This document shows, in pieces, positions 1-17,850 of a stretch of 64,000 bases of DNA. Each line of letters opens with the position of its first letter. The stretch's first letter is position 1. The position numbers and the translations under genes were made by a program. The notes beneath the pieces are model-generated. The model was not told the DNA's origin. It ran no database searches and was given only the letters and a program-made list of their open reading frames with translations. The stretch spans positions 15,048,023 to 15,112,022 of the forward strand of contig NC_067132.1 of NCBI RefSeq assembly GCF_021347895.1, written 5' to 3'. Origin of the DNA: Acanthochromis polyacanthus. Taxonomy: Eukaryota > Chordata > Actinopteri > Pomacentridae.

Positions 1-2130
1 TCTTTCTCTGCATCTCTCAGGCATTTTTTCCTTTGAATTTCTGTCTCTGACTCTTTCTCTCTTTCACCTAACTGAATTCCCTTCACTCTCTCTTTATCAT
101 TCTCTCTGACTCTTAATCTCTCTCTTTGTGAACGTTAACCCCGCTCTACTACTCTCACTGAGCCAGTTTTTCAGTCTTTCTCTTTTTAAATCTGTAGGCC
201 GCCATTATTATCTGATTCTGTTAATAACAGTCTCATCCCTTTCTGTCATCTGCTTCTCATTGTTTTTCTCCACAACCTTTTGTACCATGCCTTTCAAATA
301 CTGTTTCTATATTTTTCACACTTTCTTAAACAGTTTAATGAATATGAGTAACTTCATCAGCTTTTTGTTTTCTCTGTATGCACAATAACCGCACAAGAGC
401 AGACCGGCCTGTTGAGTAGAACACAGATGTAAATATGAATTTGAATATAGCCACAATGTTTGTGGGGGTGTTTCAGTGCTAATCTGGTTTATATGCACTC
501 TGCATGTCTTACACCCTGTCCATTTCCATGGCCTTGAGCTTAATAACAACACTGTAGGATTAGTGCAGGGTGACTTCACACAATAAAAAAAAAAAGAAAA
601 ATAGAAAGAAAAAATTCCACTGTTGGATGCAAACAATGTAGGCAGCTGTAATACAGAGACGTGATTATGTATGAATACAGAAGGGATACATTTGTTTAAA
701 ATTGAAAAACAATTTAGATTTAATTAAATATTGTAATACAAAATTTGATAAATGTGCTTTAAAAAAAAGAAAAATACAATAAATCCGTCTTGCTATTCTG
801 TTTTCTGTGACTGGTAAACATCCCTGTCCTCCGTATCACACCCCCACAAACACATCTTCTCTTTCTGACCACTCCATAACATTTGGTATTAATTCCTCCT
901 CTGGCAAAAGGATTATCATCCTCAGATTGGATTTATGATCTCAGTGCTCAGGCAGGTTTATGCAGCCACCATATGTAGAATTATCATTAGTGCTATAATC
1001 CCCTGCAGCGCACTCATACACAAAAACACACTCTCTGCAGTTAAATGCCCAGAGATGATCATGATTGGCAGTTAGTGACTCTTGACTTTAGTATGTTTTC
1101 TATCAAAACAAATTCCCATGTATACAAATAGTTTGTTTTTTACATGGTCAGTCCAATGATAGTAAAGTGCAACATAAAAACAATGAGATAAACAGGGCTA
1201 GAAAAAAAAATAACCAGATGTTGTTTGAAGAGATGAAAAGGGAAGGGGAGAGCTATTATGTTCTTATTATGGTCCTCCTTTTATATCTGTTTCTGTGTAC
1301 TTCTTGTCTTCTCTCATTCTCTCACTCTGACATGACTTACTCACTTCAGTCAGCCCTTCATTCATTCACGCACTCTCTCATCCATTTACTGTCTCTGCCT
1401 CATTCACTGCCAACTCCCCTATATTTGGTCTGACTCTAAGGCACCATCATATCTCGAGACAGTCCAAAGCACCTGAATACCTCAAAGCAGTAATTTCAGT
1501 GTGACATAAAATTGATTTCACCTCCTTCACCTCTACTTTGTTTTCCCTGTTTCTGTAACATCTGCCTTTATGCACAGTTTGGTCTAACTTAATAAGGTCA
1601 AAACACAGAGGTGATCGTCATCGTCTCATGAATTATTTTCTCATTAGTATTTACTGAGATTTTGTATGGTTAATTATATTAATCAGTTGACAGCCTACTA
1701 GGAAAATCAGTGTAACTTCGACAGCAGATTGTGCTGCTTGGCAGACCTGTCTTCTTGAAATTACATTTATATGCAAGTCGTGTAAATTGTTTTCCCAAAA
1801 TTGTTTAGGTGGTAACGTAAACACTGGCTGCATTATGTTTGTAGGAAGGTTTTTTCATGAATAAAATTAGATGCCTAGAGTGGATGGCATGTGTACAAGG
1901 AGCATGACTGGGGTTTCCATCCAGACTCCTGGCTGTGATTAGGTTTAGGCAACAAAAGCACTTTCGTTAAGGTTTGGGAAAAATTGTGGTATAAACATTG
2001 TGTTTCTCAAGTTGCTGCAGAGTTTTTCTGTGCTAAAGAACACCACAACCTCCTTCCCTAAACATACTCACACGCTCCCAATGTCTAAACATGCCGAACC
2101 CGAAAAAGGTTTTATAATGCTGTGTTGTCA
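1..2130. other. Gene-free sequence, pyrimidine-rich start
   Basis: The first 130 bases are rich in CT/TCTC runs and grade into ordinary AT-rich sequence. Open frames here are short, start at arbitrary ATGs and show no recognisable domain. Nothing else is seen. Confidence 0.6.
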
Positions 2131-2138
2131 CTGCAAGT

Positions 2139-2182
2139 AGCTTTGAGACCAAATGTACTGCAGTACATTTGGTCTCAAAGCT
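2139..2182. repeat. 44-bp perfect palindrome with no spacer
   Basis: Two 22-base arms meet at position 2160/2161 with no loop. The left arm begins AGCTTTGAGACCAAATGTAC and the right arm is its exact reverse complement. The next base pair outward (2138 T, 2183 G) does not match, so the symmetry is bounded. Such a sequence could form a cruciform in DNA or a hairpin in RNA. It may instead be a very short inverted duplication, or an artefact of cloning or assembly. I see no gene attached to it. Confidence 0.9.
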
Positions 2183-2584
2183 GTCAGTTAAAATATTCCT
2201 GATATGGCCATTACTATCATATTGGTGACTGTATGTAACACAACACTTCATACTCAGTACAATAGCTGTGTCTGAAGATGGATGGAAGTAAAAGAACAGA
2301 CTTTCACCCATGCGAAACCCCCCCAAATCAAAACCCCTTCTTTGACTTGTCTCATCCCCTTCATCTACATCTCCTGACTGGAAGGGATTTAATAAGCGGA
2401 ATCAATACAAGATCAAGGCTTTCACCTGAATTTGACTGGCCGGTCTGCTTAAAGGCAAGAACACCTGTTCCTAATCTTCCATGCAGTGAGTGCACATTAT
2501 TACTGATTCATACTCCCCACCATCCTCTGTGATAAGTCATCACCGTCACCCCCCTCCTCTCGCTCTGCAACTCCCCCAGGCTTC

Positions 2585-2790
2585 ACCGTCTCTAATCAAG
2601 GCCTAATGAGCCTAATTGGTCGTTAAAACTTGCCAGAGTATGACACAGCGGCACTACAGCGTCTGCCATATGGTCGGGGTTGGCCCGAGGCCCCCAAGCT
2701 GCCAACTGTTCCCCCGTCACTGCCTGAATTGTACTGCACTGACTGACAGCGGCTGCGATGGGAGTTTCTCTCCTGTTGATGATTCAGCAT
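2585..2790. promoter_or_regulatory. Candidate conserved non-coding block
   Basis: This stretch is less AT-rich than its surroundings and starts with three TAAT-type sites close together (TAATCAAGGCCTAATGAGCC followed by TAATTGG). It lacks repeat character. An open frame runs through it on the plus strand (2616-2945), but it has no known domain and no convincing exon borders. The regulatory reading is inferred from motif density only. Confidence 0.2.
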
Positions 2791-3556
2791 TCAAAAGAAC
2801 ACTGAATGGAATAGAGGACATTCAGTGCAATTTGACCATCGACTGCCTGAGTCACCTTCTACGTGTTGGCATGAAATTAAAGGTAGATGAGAAAGATTTT
2901 GTTGGGATCACGGGCCCCAACATGCCACAATACAGATCAAAGTAGGTGACAAGTTGTAATTATTTCCTTTATGAATCAATTAAGAGATTTTGTGGGAATA
3001 GTGATCATCTAAAATGTAACATACCCATTACACCAACTGCTTGTTTTGTCTGTCTCAATATCTATTTTAATACATTTTAAAAGTCATAATTAAAGAGAAG
3101 AAACTGTCACATTTCAGTTGTTTGAGACATGCAAGGCATGAATTACACTGAATTCCAGTTATTTAATTCCAATCTGTTTGTTAGCAACATAAATAGAGCT
3201 GATAATGAGAAAAAGTATATATATTGCTAGCATAAATGGACATTTTTGAGTTTTTATTTTTGAGGTTTTCATTGTGCTTTAGAGTTTTACCTTTTAGAGT
3301 AGATTCTGTCTCCCACCAGTGACCCTTGCTCCAGGGCAGAGAAATGAGTAGTAATATTACATTTAGTAATATTTAGACATCCTATTGCCATCAGTGTGAT
3401 GTGAGCTGCATCAGTAATATGTTGACTTCACAGTGCTGCATGGCCCGCTAATTAATTTGCCTCTATAAACTAGGAGTTGTGAGGCCTGCTGCCCTCAGCC
3501 AATTTACTTGTGACCTTAATATGACCCAAGCACAGCGCTACGTGGCTTGGTTCTGA

Positions 3557-3608
3557 TGTGTGTGTGTGTGTATGTGTGTGTGTATATGTGTGTGTGCATG
3601 TATGTGTG
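3557..3608. repeat. (TG)n microsatellite, imperfect
   Basis: TG dinucleotides interrupted by TATG and TATATG units. It and the following array give rise to meaningless open frames on both strands. Confidence 0.9.
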
Positions 3609-3710
3609 AAGAGGTTAAGCATATTTTACCAAAACAAGGAAGCCCAGCATCTAACAAGAACTGATTATGTAAATGATGTGTTGGCAGCTTCGATACCACT
3701 GGGGTTTGAA

Positions 3711-3744
<34 letters not shown>

Positions 3745-3765
3745 GTGTGTGTGTGTGTGTGTGTG
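3711..3765. repeat. (GT)n microsatellite with central TATATA
   Basis: GT dinucleotides interrupted once by a TATATAT segment near 3737-3742, followed by a G-rich patch at 3766-3778. The two GT arrays of this area lie about 100 bases apart. Confidence 0.92.
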
Positions 3766-5284
3766 AGGGCGGGGGGGCATGTGTGTTACAATCAGGCTTG
3801 AACTGATCCCGTCCGTCCAATATTCAAAGGCAGCCCTGCCAGTTTTCGGTCACCATCACTTCAGTGACGGACAGAAAATGTACTTATTTGATGCAAGTTT
3901 GCAATAGTAGCAAACATTTCACTTAATTCTCCTTGCGGCTACAGAAATAAATGCAAAGATTTATTTTTTTGCCTAAATGGAAATGAAAAAAATTAGCAAT
4001 CGAACAGAAAATATAAAAGTAGTTTTTCATATGTGTCTGTAAATTAATCCGAAATCCAGACTCAGTTTTTGTACTGGTTGCACTGGTTCACCTAGCTTTT
4101 TCATTTACCTGCATCAGCACATAATTTAGGTACAAGCAAATCTTTTTGCCAGTTTACCTTTATTGTCAGTATCTGTACACATAAGTAATTTTGAAATACA
4201 TAAGGTTAATTATTATGAGGTTGAATAAAAGTGCAATTGTTTTTGGTAAGAACGACCTGGAACCTAAACTAGTGAAAACAGTAGTGCTTCTTTGGCTATA
4301 TTACAAGCAGTGTTGACATTTATTATTATTTTTGACTCCTCACTGCTTTAGTTTACACTACTTGGCACTGAAACGCTACAAGGAGTGGCGCTGTCCTACC
4401 TACTACTTTCCTGTCGTGACACAGGGCGAGTATCTCTGGGCACATTAAGCATTTTTAATATTTCTATTTGGAATCTCGATGATCTGACAGCAAAAGCACA
4501 GGTCTCAGTCATGCTTTGGCTGCACTCTTTGTAATGGATGGAATGCTGGCTGTTTATGTCTTGGTATTTCCTACAAGTTGAAAATGTACTTTTGGTGGTT
4601 GGCGATGTGAAGTGACAACACACTGAAAGGTGCAACAATTTGTCAATGTTCCCTCAACAGCTCACATGCATTGGTAGATGAGAAGGGTGGGCACAGAGAA
4701 ACCTGTAATTCCTACTCAGGTACCACAGCACGCACAACTCAGATAGGGGTGTGGCAAAAAGGGACTTTAAAAAGTATGAAATACACTCTAATGTCAGATT
4801 TTGCTGTTGAAACCCAGTAATGTTTTCTGTCTGAACAGGCTGCCTATTAGGCTGAAGTCCTGGAACCAGCCAGGCCCAGAAACCAAGACATGATTTGTCA
4901 GATGGCCAGCTATTGTCTTGCTATAAGACGAGGCCTACAACTAGCACACCTGTGGTTTTGCTAAAAGTCTTCAATAGTTGTGTAAAAAGGGAAAACTGTG
5001 TGCACAGATACAGCAAATAGATGAGGACACAGTAGAGTCAGGTGGCAAATGTTTGATAGATTTTTTGTTAAAACAATAAGAGTCAAATTCTTAAAAAAAA
5101 CAACAACAAAAAGAGGCAATTTATATGCTGATTTTTAATTTAATCACAGACTTTTTTGTAGGAAATCAACCTTCCTTCCCACCTCTCCCATATTTGCCCT
5201 CTCCTCATATTCCCGTGCCTCGATTCCTCCAACTGATGTCTTCATCAGTGATAATTCTGGGTCCATGCAGAGTGCAGCCGATTT

Positions 5285-5535
5285 CCCCGCCAGTAGATGT
5301 AACCTGATTGAAAGCAACCAGCGCCTGTCAATACCGCTTGCTTGTATTTGCCTGCGTCCCGCCTGCCTCCAACCCAGCTGATTATTGGAGACCTCTCATA
5401 GCAGTATTGAGCTGCTGTCCCCACTCTTGTTACCTAGCTGATAGTTTCATTGTTTAAATGCAGATGGAGGTGGGCTATTGAACAACCGAGACACTCGGCC
5501 CTAATGGTAAACAAACAATCGGAGTGGCGTGCAGA
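5285..5535. promoter_or_regulatory. Candidate conserved non-coding block
   Basis: Complex, moderately GC-rich unique sequence with several candidate factor sites (CAGCTGATTATTGG near 5377, GTAAACAAACAATC near 5507). It contrasts with the AT-rich, repeat-bearing flanks. No open frame of note. This is a texture-based inference. Confidence 0.18.
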
Positions 5536-7094
5536 GGGAAAGTGAGGTCAATAGAGTTGATTAATACATGTGAAGGGACACATTATGGACATTGCAATCC
5601 ATATTTTGCACTAGTCACATCCATGCTGATATTCAAACCAAAGTTAAAAGATGGATGAAATATCAGATAAAGTAAAGATGACAATGAATACACTTAAAGG
5701 GCAATAACAGATTACTGTTCAATCAGTAAAATTGTGTAGACTTTCTATATTTTATCTTAGTGGCCTATATTTGCTATATGTTAGATGTATTTATTTTGGT
5801 TTTATGTTTGATATTTAGAATGTAAAATACTAATTTCATTTGGCAAACAGTTTGAGTTAGCAGTAGATTAAAATAGCTGATTGACCACTGTTGAAACCAT
5901 CCACATCTATACTGTTGATGTTTATGGCTTATTTAGATTAGATATTTCTGTTTTCCCTCACCACTTTAGAGTACTTAATAATTCCATTGTACTCTTTGAT
6001 GAACTTTCTGCTATCATTCTTTTTTCTTGATGCTATGTTTTTTTTATTTCTTTAAAAACATTTTTAAAATGTATCACCCCCCCCCCCCCTTTTAACCTTA
6101 CTTCCTGTTCTCAAAATTATTTAATTTGATTCATCTGTTTTTGTTTTCTTCTGATTACTGAAGTAAAATTTCCCACAAAAGCACACAGACATCTTTGTGT
6201 AAGAATATAAAGGCTACCCGACAATACTACTCAGAAACATATGTCTGGTTACAAACTTAGACAGAAAGAAGGAATTATTCCTTTTTTGATATCTGGCCCT
6301 GTCTTACAGAAGTTCAAGCAAATGTGAATGAACGGAGCGGCAGTCTCATCTGTGATGTGTGAAGTTTGAAAAACATATACTTCTCTTTTCCACCTTGAAA
6401 GGCCTGGGTACAGGCTGACCCATACATCAAAATATATCAAAGGAAATCTTTTGATGGAACTTTAAAGTGAAAGGAGCCATGTGATTGGGCAAGTGATGTA
6501 CTGAAACTAAAAAACATAGTTCAACTGATGTTTCAATGCCTTAGAGTTTAGTCCTCAAAGCCAAGAAGAAAGCATAAAACCATCCAGCGCGTCTGTAAGC
6601 TTATGGCTTACATAAACCCAATTAAAAGCTGAGATTTCTGTGTATTATCTGTTTTGTCTGGTTCTGTTGTATGGCACTTGACTCTCCTAAGGTCAGAGGT
6701 TTAGTTTACTCAAAGCTGCAACTGAGCTACATACAAATTCTCAAACTGAAAAAGTAATTTTGCAGAGCTTCAGTGGAAGAAATTGAGTGCTTTGAGTGAT
6801 ACAAAGTAGTTCCTTTAAATTACAATTTCTGTTTGTTTCTCATTAAATTCTATTCTGTAAAAATGTCAATGTACAGCATACTAAAGCCCCATTTAGATGG
6901 GATTTATTTCTCAAGGGAAGGTTGAGCGAATCTAATATTGCCTACCCTGTTCAGTTCTTTTAATCCAACTGGGAGCACATATGTGAGCCATTTTTTGCTC
7001 ACTCTAGTAGTTATTACAACCAAAATTAAATACTATTTTCAGCAAATTCACCAGTCCTCTTGTATATTTAATCTTGTAGTAGTATCCTTGTATT
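5536..7094. other. Gene-free AT-rich sequence
   Basis: Contains a C13 run at 6077-6089 and T-rich tracts. Nothing gene-like is seen. Confidence 0.55.
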
Positions 7095-7890
7095 TTCAAA
7101 AATGTGATGGAAAAATGTTATCACCAACATATAGGTCTATTTGGGACCAAATGATGGCTTCCAAGCTCAAAACCCACCACCCCCCAAAAAAGCCCCAGAT
7201 CAGATATTATCCAGCATACTTACATGAACCTGTTCAGGACTACTACAGTGAATGCATAGCTCCAACAGTGGAGCATGGAGATGGGAGTGTGATGATATAA
7301 GGCTACATGAGTGCAAAAGTTGTTGGAGAAATCGTGACATTTGTAGACAGCACCATGAACACCTGTGGATAAATCAAAATACTGCCTTACAAGAATACTT
7401 TCAGTCGCCAGAAGCTTCACAATAAGGAATATTTTAGCATGATGTAATCCAAAACACACTGTCAAAACCACACGAGTGTTTCTAAAGATGAAAAGATTAA
7501 AAAAAAAAAAACATGTCTTGGTCAAGTAGGTCACCTGACTTGAGTCCACTAGAACACCTTTTGGGTATTTTAAGGAGAAAGCTAGCAAAATACAGACCCT
7601 CTTAACAAAGCACAGCTAAAAAAAAACTCTGAAGAATGGCAATTAAAGTTGGACATTAAAAAAAATAAAAGATTTGAATCTGTAATAAAAGACAGATGTT
7701 GTGCTGAGTTCCTACTGTGATGCCTGTATTTTTAATATCGTAAATATAAACTGTTAGTTTCAATTTTACACAAGACCAAATACCCTACTGTTTTATGGAG
7801 AAGTAACGCAAATATTGAGAGGTGATACAATTTTGAATCATTCAACAGTTAAGTGATATTGCACAAGGGTGTACTCACTTCTGTTGTATA
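7095..7890 (+). mobile_element. Tc1-like DNA transposon relic, 5'-truncated
   Basis: The sequence reads as the C-terminal part of a Tc1/mariner transposase on the plus strand. At 7258-7296 it gives PTVEHGDGSVMI followed by a stop where the family has the W of its GGGSVMxWG block. About 150 bases on there is a broken version of the DNDPKHT block (7441-7470) and then a decayed SPDLxPxEHL segment (7530-7562). The right end carries GGGTGTACTCACTTCTGTTG (7867-7886), the usual terminal sequence of this fish Tc1 type. No matching left terminus is seen, so the 5' part is lost. Stops and frameshifts make it inactive. The left limit is approximate. Confidence 0.8.
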
Positions 7891-12793
<4,903 letters not shown>

Positions 12794-12801
12794 CTTTAGA
12801 G

Positions 12802-13059
12802 CAGGGAAATTCAGCTTGCCTTGCCTGGGGCCTGTTCATACACAATAATATTTATCAGCTAAAAATAATTAACATTAAAACAGCCGTAACTCATCTTTCT
12901 TTGAAATTATTTATATTGAAATAAACCAAATCACAGCCAAGGGACACTATTGGCGATTTATTAAATAAACAGCCAAAAAGTGTGAATCAATAAATCTTCA
13001 TTGTGGATTAGAGGATTGTCTGTGTGCCAGTTCAGGCCCATGGGCTGTAACTTGAGCTG
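12802..13059. mobile_element. Short hAT-like non-autonomous element, degenerate
   Basis: The ends begin CAGGGAAATTCAG on the left and, read inward on the other strand, CAGCTCAAGTTACAG on the right. Each is followed by a GGGCC-containing segment (CTGGGGCC left, ATGGGCC right). The flanking octamers CTTTAGAG (12794-12801) and CTTTAGGA (13060-13067) agree at six of eight positions, as expected for a worn hAT 8-bp target duplication. The wording resembles common vertebrate hAT-type elements ending CAGGGGTGTCAAAC. There is no transposase inside. Confidence 0.5.
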
Positions 13060-13067
13060 CTTTAGGA

Positions 13068-13859
13068 GCTTGCAGGGTTAGGGAGAAAAGTCACTATGGT
13101 TATTTTCAACCTGCACACAGTTGAGGACTTGATGTTAAATTTTGAAGTAAGTGAGGTGAGAAATATAGCCAATATAGATATTCCATACAGAGCACAAGAG
13201 GTCCGTGGCGAACCCTGCTCATTTTAATTAGAACCTAAATCTTTGCCTCTGCGTACAGGCAAAGCTGTGGAAGCATCACCATCCAAATTGGTTGCAGTAA
13301 TCAAACAGAATAAAAACAGTTAAAAGAAATCAATGTTTTTTAATAAGATCAGAAACAATCTCTTAAAACATAACATCAATCACGCTCTGTCATTCCTGCC
13401 TCCCTCTGTGTATATGTGTGTGTGTGTGTCTGTGCATGTTTATATAAACTGCCATTTAGATGAATAACCACCAAACAGTGCAATGATTCAGCATCATATG
13501 CAGTTTATCAATCAAGCAGTGTCTGAGAAGCACAAATGCAATTAGCTAATGTGTTTGCCTAAACTCATCACAGGATGCAATTAGCAAGGGGAAACAGATA
13601 ACCTCACATCATCTATCAGAGAGGTGGAAGCAAAGGCACAGCGGAATAGAGGAGGAGGGACAAGAAGTGAGGACAAAGGGGGGAGGTGACAGGAAGGGGA
13701 AGAATATGTAATGCAAAAGACATCATGTGTAAACAGGCCAAAAGAATAAACTTTACTGACTGAAAAAGCTCTTATCTATTACACCTAACAATCCATCTCC
13801 CACTCTCTGCCTCCTCCCCCTCTCCCCTCTCTGTCTCTCTTTTTCTAATTACAACAGAT
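13068..13859. other. Gene-free sequence with pyrimidine-rich patch
   Basis: Holds a short TG run at 13411-13428, purine-rich sequence near 13620-13700 and a CT-rich tract at 13796-13845. No gene is seen. Confidence 0.5.
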
Positions 13860-14080
13860 GGCATTGAAGTGGCAGCTAGAGCATATTTCATCGGGAGGGA
13901 ATAAAAGCAATTAGACATTCAATTTGGAGTGTAATTAATCCTACATCAAAGCCTTCATTAGTGATCGCTCGTTAGTGAAACATGCCTCTCTGAGAGGCCC
14001 AATAATAGCCCTCTTCGTCAGGGGATCAGCGCTAAGAGGGAAATCAAACAAGGTTAAACAAAAGCCATTGTTCCATTGGC
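13860..14080. promoter_or_regulatory. Candidate conserved non-coding block
   Basis: A run of homeodomain-type core sites occurs at 13907-13940 (GCAATTAGACATTCAATTTG, then GTGTAATTAATCC), followed by complex unique sequence with CAGCGCTAAGAGG near 14028. There are no repeats and no convincing frame. This texture is typical of deeply conserved vertebrate enhancers, but conservation has not been shown here. Confidence 0.28.
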
Positions 14081-17000
14081 AGAGAGACGAAGACAAATGA
14101 GGTGATGAAGCTGGGGTTCGACTCACTGTTTTACACACATTTTCCAACTCAAAGCTGTTTTTCCGGTTAGAGGTCTTAACTGTTAAAACTCTGGCTTAAT
14201 GTGATTGCCTTCTATGTCAGTGCTTCAGCACTTGAGTTCTCTCCTAGGCCTGGATCACACTTAATGAATTTGAATGCGGTACTCTATGGTGATCGCTCAT
14301 TCATTCCAAGTGAGGGATTCTGTTGCGTCTGCATCATTCCTTTGCAATTGCAACGCTTTGCAATAAAGATTTTTCACACATATGATCCACAAGATCATTG
14401 TGCTTTTAAAATGATCTTTTTATCTTTTTTCTCTAGTTGGGATGTCTTGGTTGATAAGCTGTTTTGGTGTATCCTAGATGACAAGCATGCCTTAAACTTG
14501 GAGCTTTACCTTTGAGATTTCTGTTCAGAATTATTGGGTAAACCTAAGGTTTTGTTGTGCTCTTTTCCGTCTTCTTAGGCATGGCCACTGCTGTCTTTGC
14601 TGAAGTACAATGTCCATCACAACCTCGAGCTTTCCAAAAAATCTCGGTGTTGTCAGCTGCCTTAAGGCCCTTCTATATACGGTAAAATCAAGTGCCAGTA
14701 AAAAACATACAATTTTGTAAACTGAGTAGGCCTTCTGAAAAGATGAAGGTTTATAAATTATAATACAACATCATGTGAAGGCAACTACAGTCAAGACTGG
14801 GATCTCTTTGTACTGAAAGGCCCAAAACCATTACAACCTGAGAACACACAGTTAATCCTACTGTATCTCCTCCACTTTATTTGCTGTAAATTGTTTTCTT
14901 GAGTGTTTTCACCGGCTTTGGTCAAGGCTGTTGCAGCGCAGTTGTCATTTATACACTTACACAGGTAGGAAGAGGAGTTTTTTTTATTGCCTGTATCTCT
15001 CCTGCACAGATACTGCTGTCATGGTGTGAAGCGTCTTAAACAGAAGTTCTTTTATGTTCCCTCTGAGGTTGTTAAGTTTGGGTCATACCTGTAAAGAGTA
15101 TTTTTAAAAATCATGGTTAGATCATCGTGTCGTTGGATGTAGCACAGTAACGGGGCATTGCTTTGTTTTCCCAACAGAAGTGTTTATTTCCATATAAAAA
15201 TGAGTCTCTTTTCTGGGTGTACGTTGATCTAACACTATTGTGGTTAAATCGCCTTACTTATAATGGCACCACACTTTTAACAGTGTGTCAAATCAATACA
15301 GATGAAATAAAACAAAATCCAAAAAATACAATCTATTTTCCCTCTCCTTTTTAAAAATCTTTCATGCTGGAAAAAGCAGACACAATTTGAGATGCTAAAG
15401 GCTTAGGATAACGATAACTTTTCCGAAGAACTGGAGGGATAGTCACTGTGTATTGAGGTACACATCAAAACATAAAACCGAAGCCAAACATCCTGGACCC
15501 ACACACATCAAGCGACGTTATGGTCTGATATGATGAAACTGGTTGAAACATGCTTCAGGTGTACTGTATCCAGTTTTTGTGTGTGCTGTTGTTTTATGAG
15601 CTGTGTGCTTGCGTGTGTCCCCAAGAGGGGATTCAAATTCAACTCTGATCGGAGAGGAGAGTTGGGTGAAGGGTCACAACAAGGAAGAGTGCCCACATGC
15701 AAAATTGACATGAGGAGGTGCGGAACGAGGTAAGAATGAGGGGATGAGAGGATGAATAAAACAAAGTCTGTGTCTGACTGGGGGTGCCTTCAAGAATTCT
15801 AAGACTTCATTTACTCTAGAGGATGGGCTGTGTGTGTGAGAATGTGCACACTAGTGTATTTTCCCCATGCATCTGAGAGTTTTTGTGCGTGTGTGCTGTG
15901 TGCACATGAGAGTAATACAATATCCTTACAGAGGGCAGTACTTGCCGTGTCTGTTGCCCCAGACACACATCCATGATGAGCAGATGAAAAATGAATTAAA
16001 GAACAACAGAAGAAAGGGAGAAAGGCAGAATAAACAATGAGAGAGAGCTGTGGCTCCAAATAGTCGTCTGGCTAGTGCATATGTGTGTGGGTATATCAGT
16101 GTGTGTGTGTGCACATGAGGGATGTCTTTATTTCATGATTTACACTGTGCCCTCGTTTTAAGTGTATCTTGATCCATAGAGTGCGTGTCCATTGAATATT
16201 TAGTGCTTTTGTCCTTCCTGCGGTTATGTGATGGACTGGTCTCCCACAAAGGAAAGCAAAAATCTACCATTAAGAAATAAAAGATTAGCGAACAGCTCAG
16301 GTAGATGATCAGAATTTGTGTATTCCATCCATGCTCGTGCGTCACAAAAATATGTACACAAATAGATACATTTTCAAAACTGGTTATGAAATTCTATCAC
16401 CATGATTTGAGCCGTCAAAGACATGCTGAGATCAACGTCACATCGACAAAAGAAGCCGAGGGTCTAAGGACAGACGATGACGCACAGTGTGTTGTTCAGA
16501 ATGTAAAGCTCCATGGACAAAATGGATACATCCTTTGCATGGTAAAAATGAAACTGAATGTGCATCAGTAAGACAGAAATCAGCCGAGAAAGTTTTGAGA
16601 AGTTCCTGTATTTTTCCGAAAAGATTTTGTCGGCTCACATTTGTATTTCTGAAAGAATTAAGCATGGTTACCGAATAGATGGACACAACAATGTGAGGAA
16701 ATGAACATAAATTATGTATGTTTGGGTGTGTGTCACATTTTTCTAAGATCACAAAGCCCCAATGTCACCACAAAGTAATTAGAGCATTGTAAGTTGGAGA
16801 GACATCTGCCTTAAAAATCCTTTTCTTTGTCTGTTCCTTTTCCTCTCCGTTGCTGCCTGTTTGGTAGCAGCGAGGATTTAGGAGGATGCACAGTTTGTCA
16901 TTTGGCCAGTGAGACAGATACTAAGAGTTTTGGCTGTGACTTATTTGAGCTAATGGTCCAGAACATTGTGAGCACCCCCACACCCAGAGGCAATTTCGTA

Positions 17001-17850
17001 GGCGCACTGGGCCGGTACAAATGGCTCGTGGTATACCTCCGTGGTCAACACACACATGCCAGGCCGACAAACGTGCACACATCAGCATGCACATACACCT
17101 AGTCACACACGCAAAGCAGTCACACCTCTCCTATAGCCGCTATCAATGTGTCCCGTGGAGGCCATCCTGGCTAATGTGAAAACTGTGATAAATTCCACAT
17201 ATAGCTACATATAAACAAAGGAGAGGAGGAGGTGTAGCATGAGGAGAGATAAACAGACTGTCAGACACAGGTAGAGACAGTGTGAGATACACATAATGAA
17301 AAAGGAATACAAGAAACATACAGAGGAAGAGAGAGATGGACAAGCATATCAAGAGAAAGGAAATGAATACGAAAGGGAAGGTACAATGAAGGCTGCTGCA
17401 AGGCAGGTCTGGTGAAGTGGAAGAAACTTGTAGAAGAAGAAACATTGAGTATCTGTGATTAGACTGTCTGACTACATTTCTGCAGTGATTTGGTGGCTGA
17501 GAAGCCCACTAATTCTCTTTGAAAAGTCCACTCCAGACTAGACACGTCAGCACAACATTTAGAATGTCTGAACTCTCAGCAAGAGACCGGAATGACTGTT
17601 CAATTATTTCCTCCTCGGAAGGACGGACAAGTCAAGCTTTTGCATTAAGTACACAAACACACACTGGCATCAGTGCATGAACGCATACAAACACATGTAC
17701 ACACAAACACCAGAACGATAGTATTTCCTATTTTTCAAAGCACGGTATATGTGCACACTTGGAGTACACAGGAAACAATAGCAACAAAACCATTTGACAG
17801 AGTTTAAAAAGATTGACTATTTTTTGGAACGGCAGAATTTGGCTTATTAC
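14081..17850. other. Gene-free sequence
   Basis: Unique sequence with small GT patches (15828-15850, 16080-16113). Several open frames of 60-104 codons occur on both strands with no domain, no shared frame and no splice-site logic. Confidence 0.5.

Larger units (their letters stand above)
2791..5284. other. Gene-free sequence containing two GT arrays
   Basis: Apart from the microsatellites listed separately, this is unique AT-rich sequence. No transposon ends, RNA genes or credible exons are seen. Confidence 0.55.

Noticed and set aside
2616..2945. 109-codon plus-strand frame as a possible exon
   Set aside because: Plausible composition, but no known domain and the start codon is not in a clear context. 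A GTAGGTGA after AAA at 2942 is a weak donor-like site only.
14116..14125. GGTTCGACTC, like a polymerase III B box of a tRNA or SINE
   Set aside because: No A box at the right spacing, no cloverleaf and no A- or T-rich tail; taken as chance.
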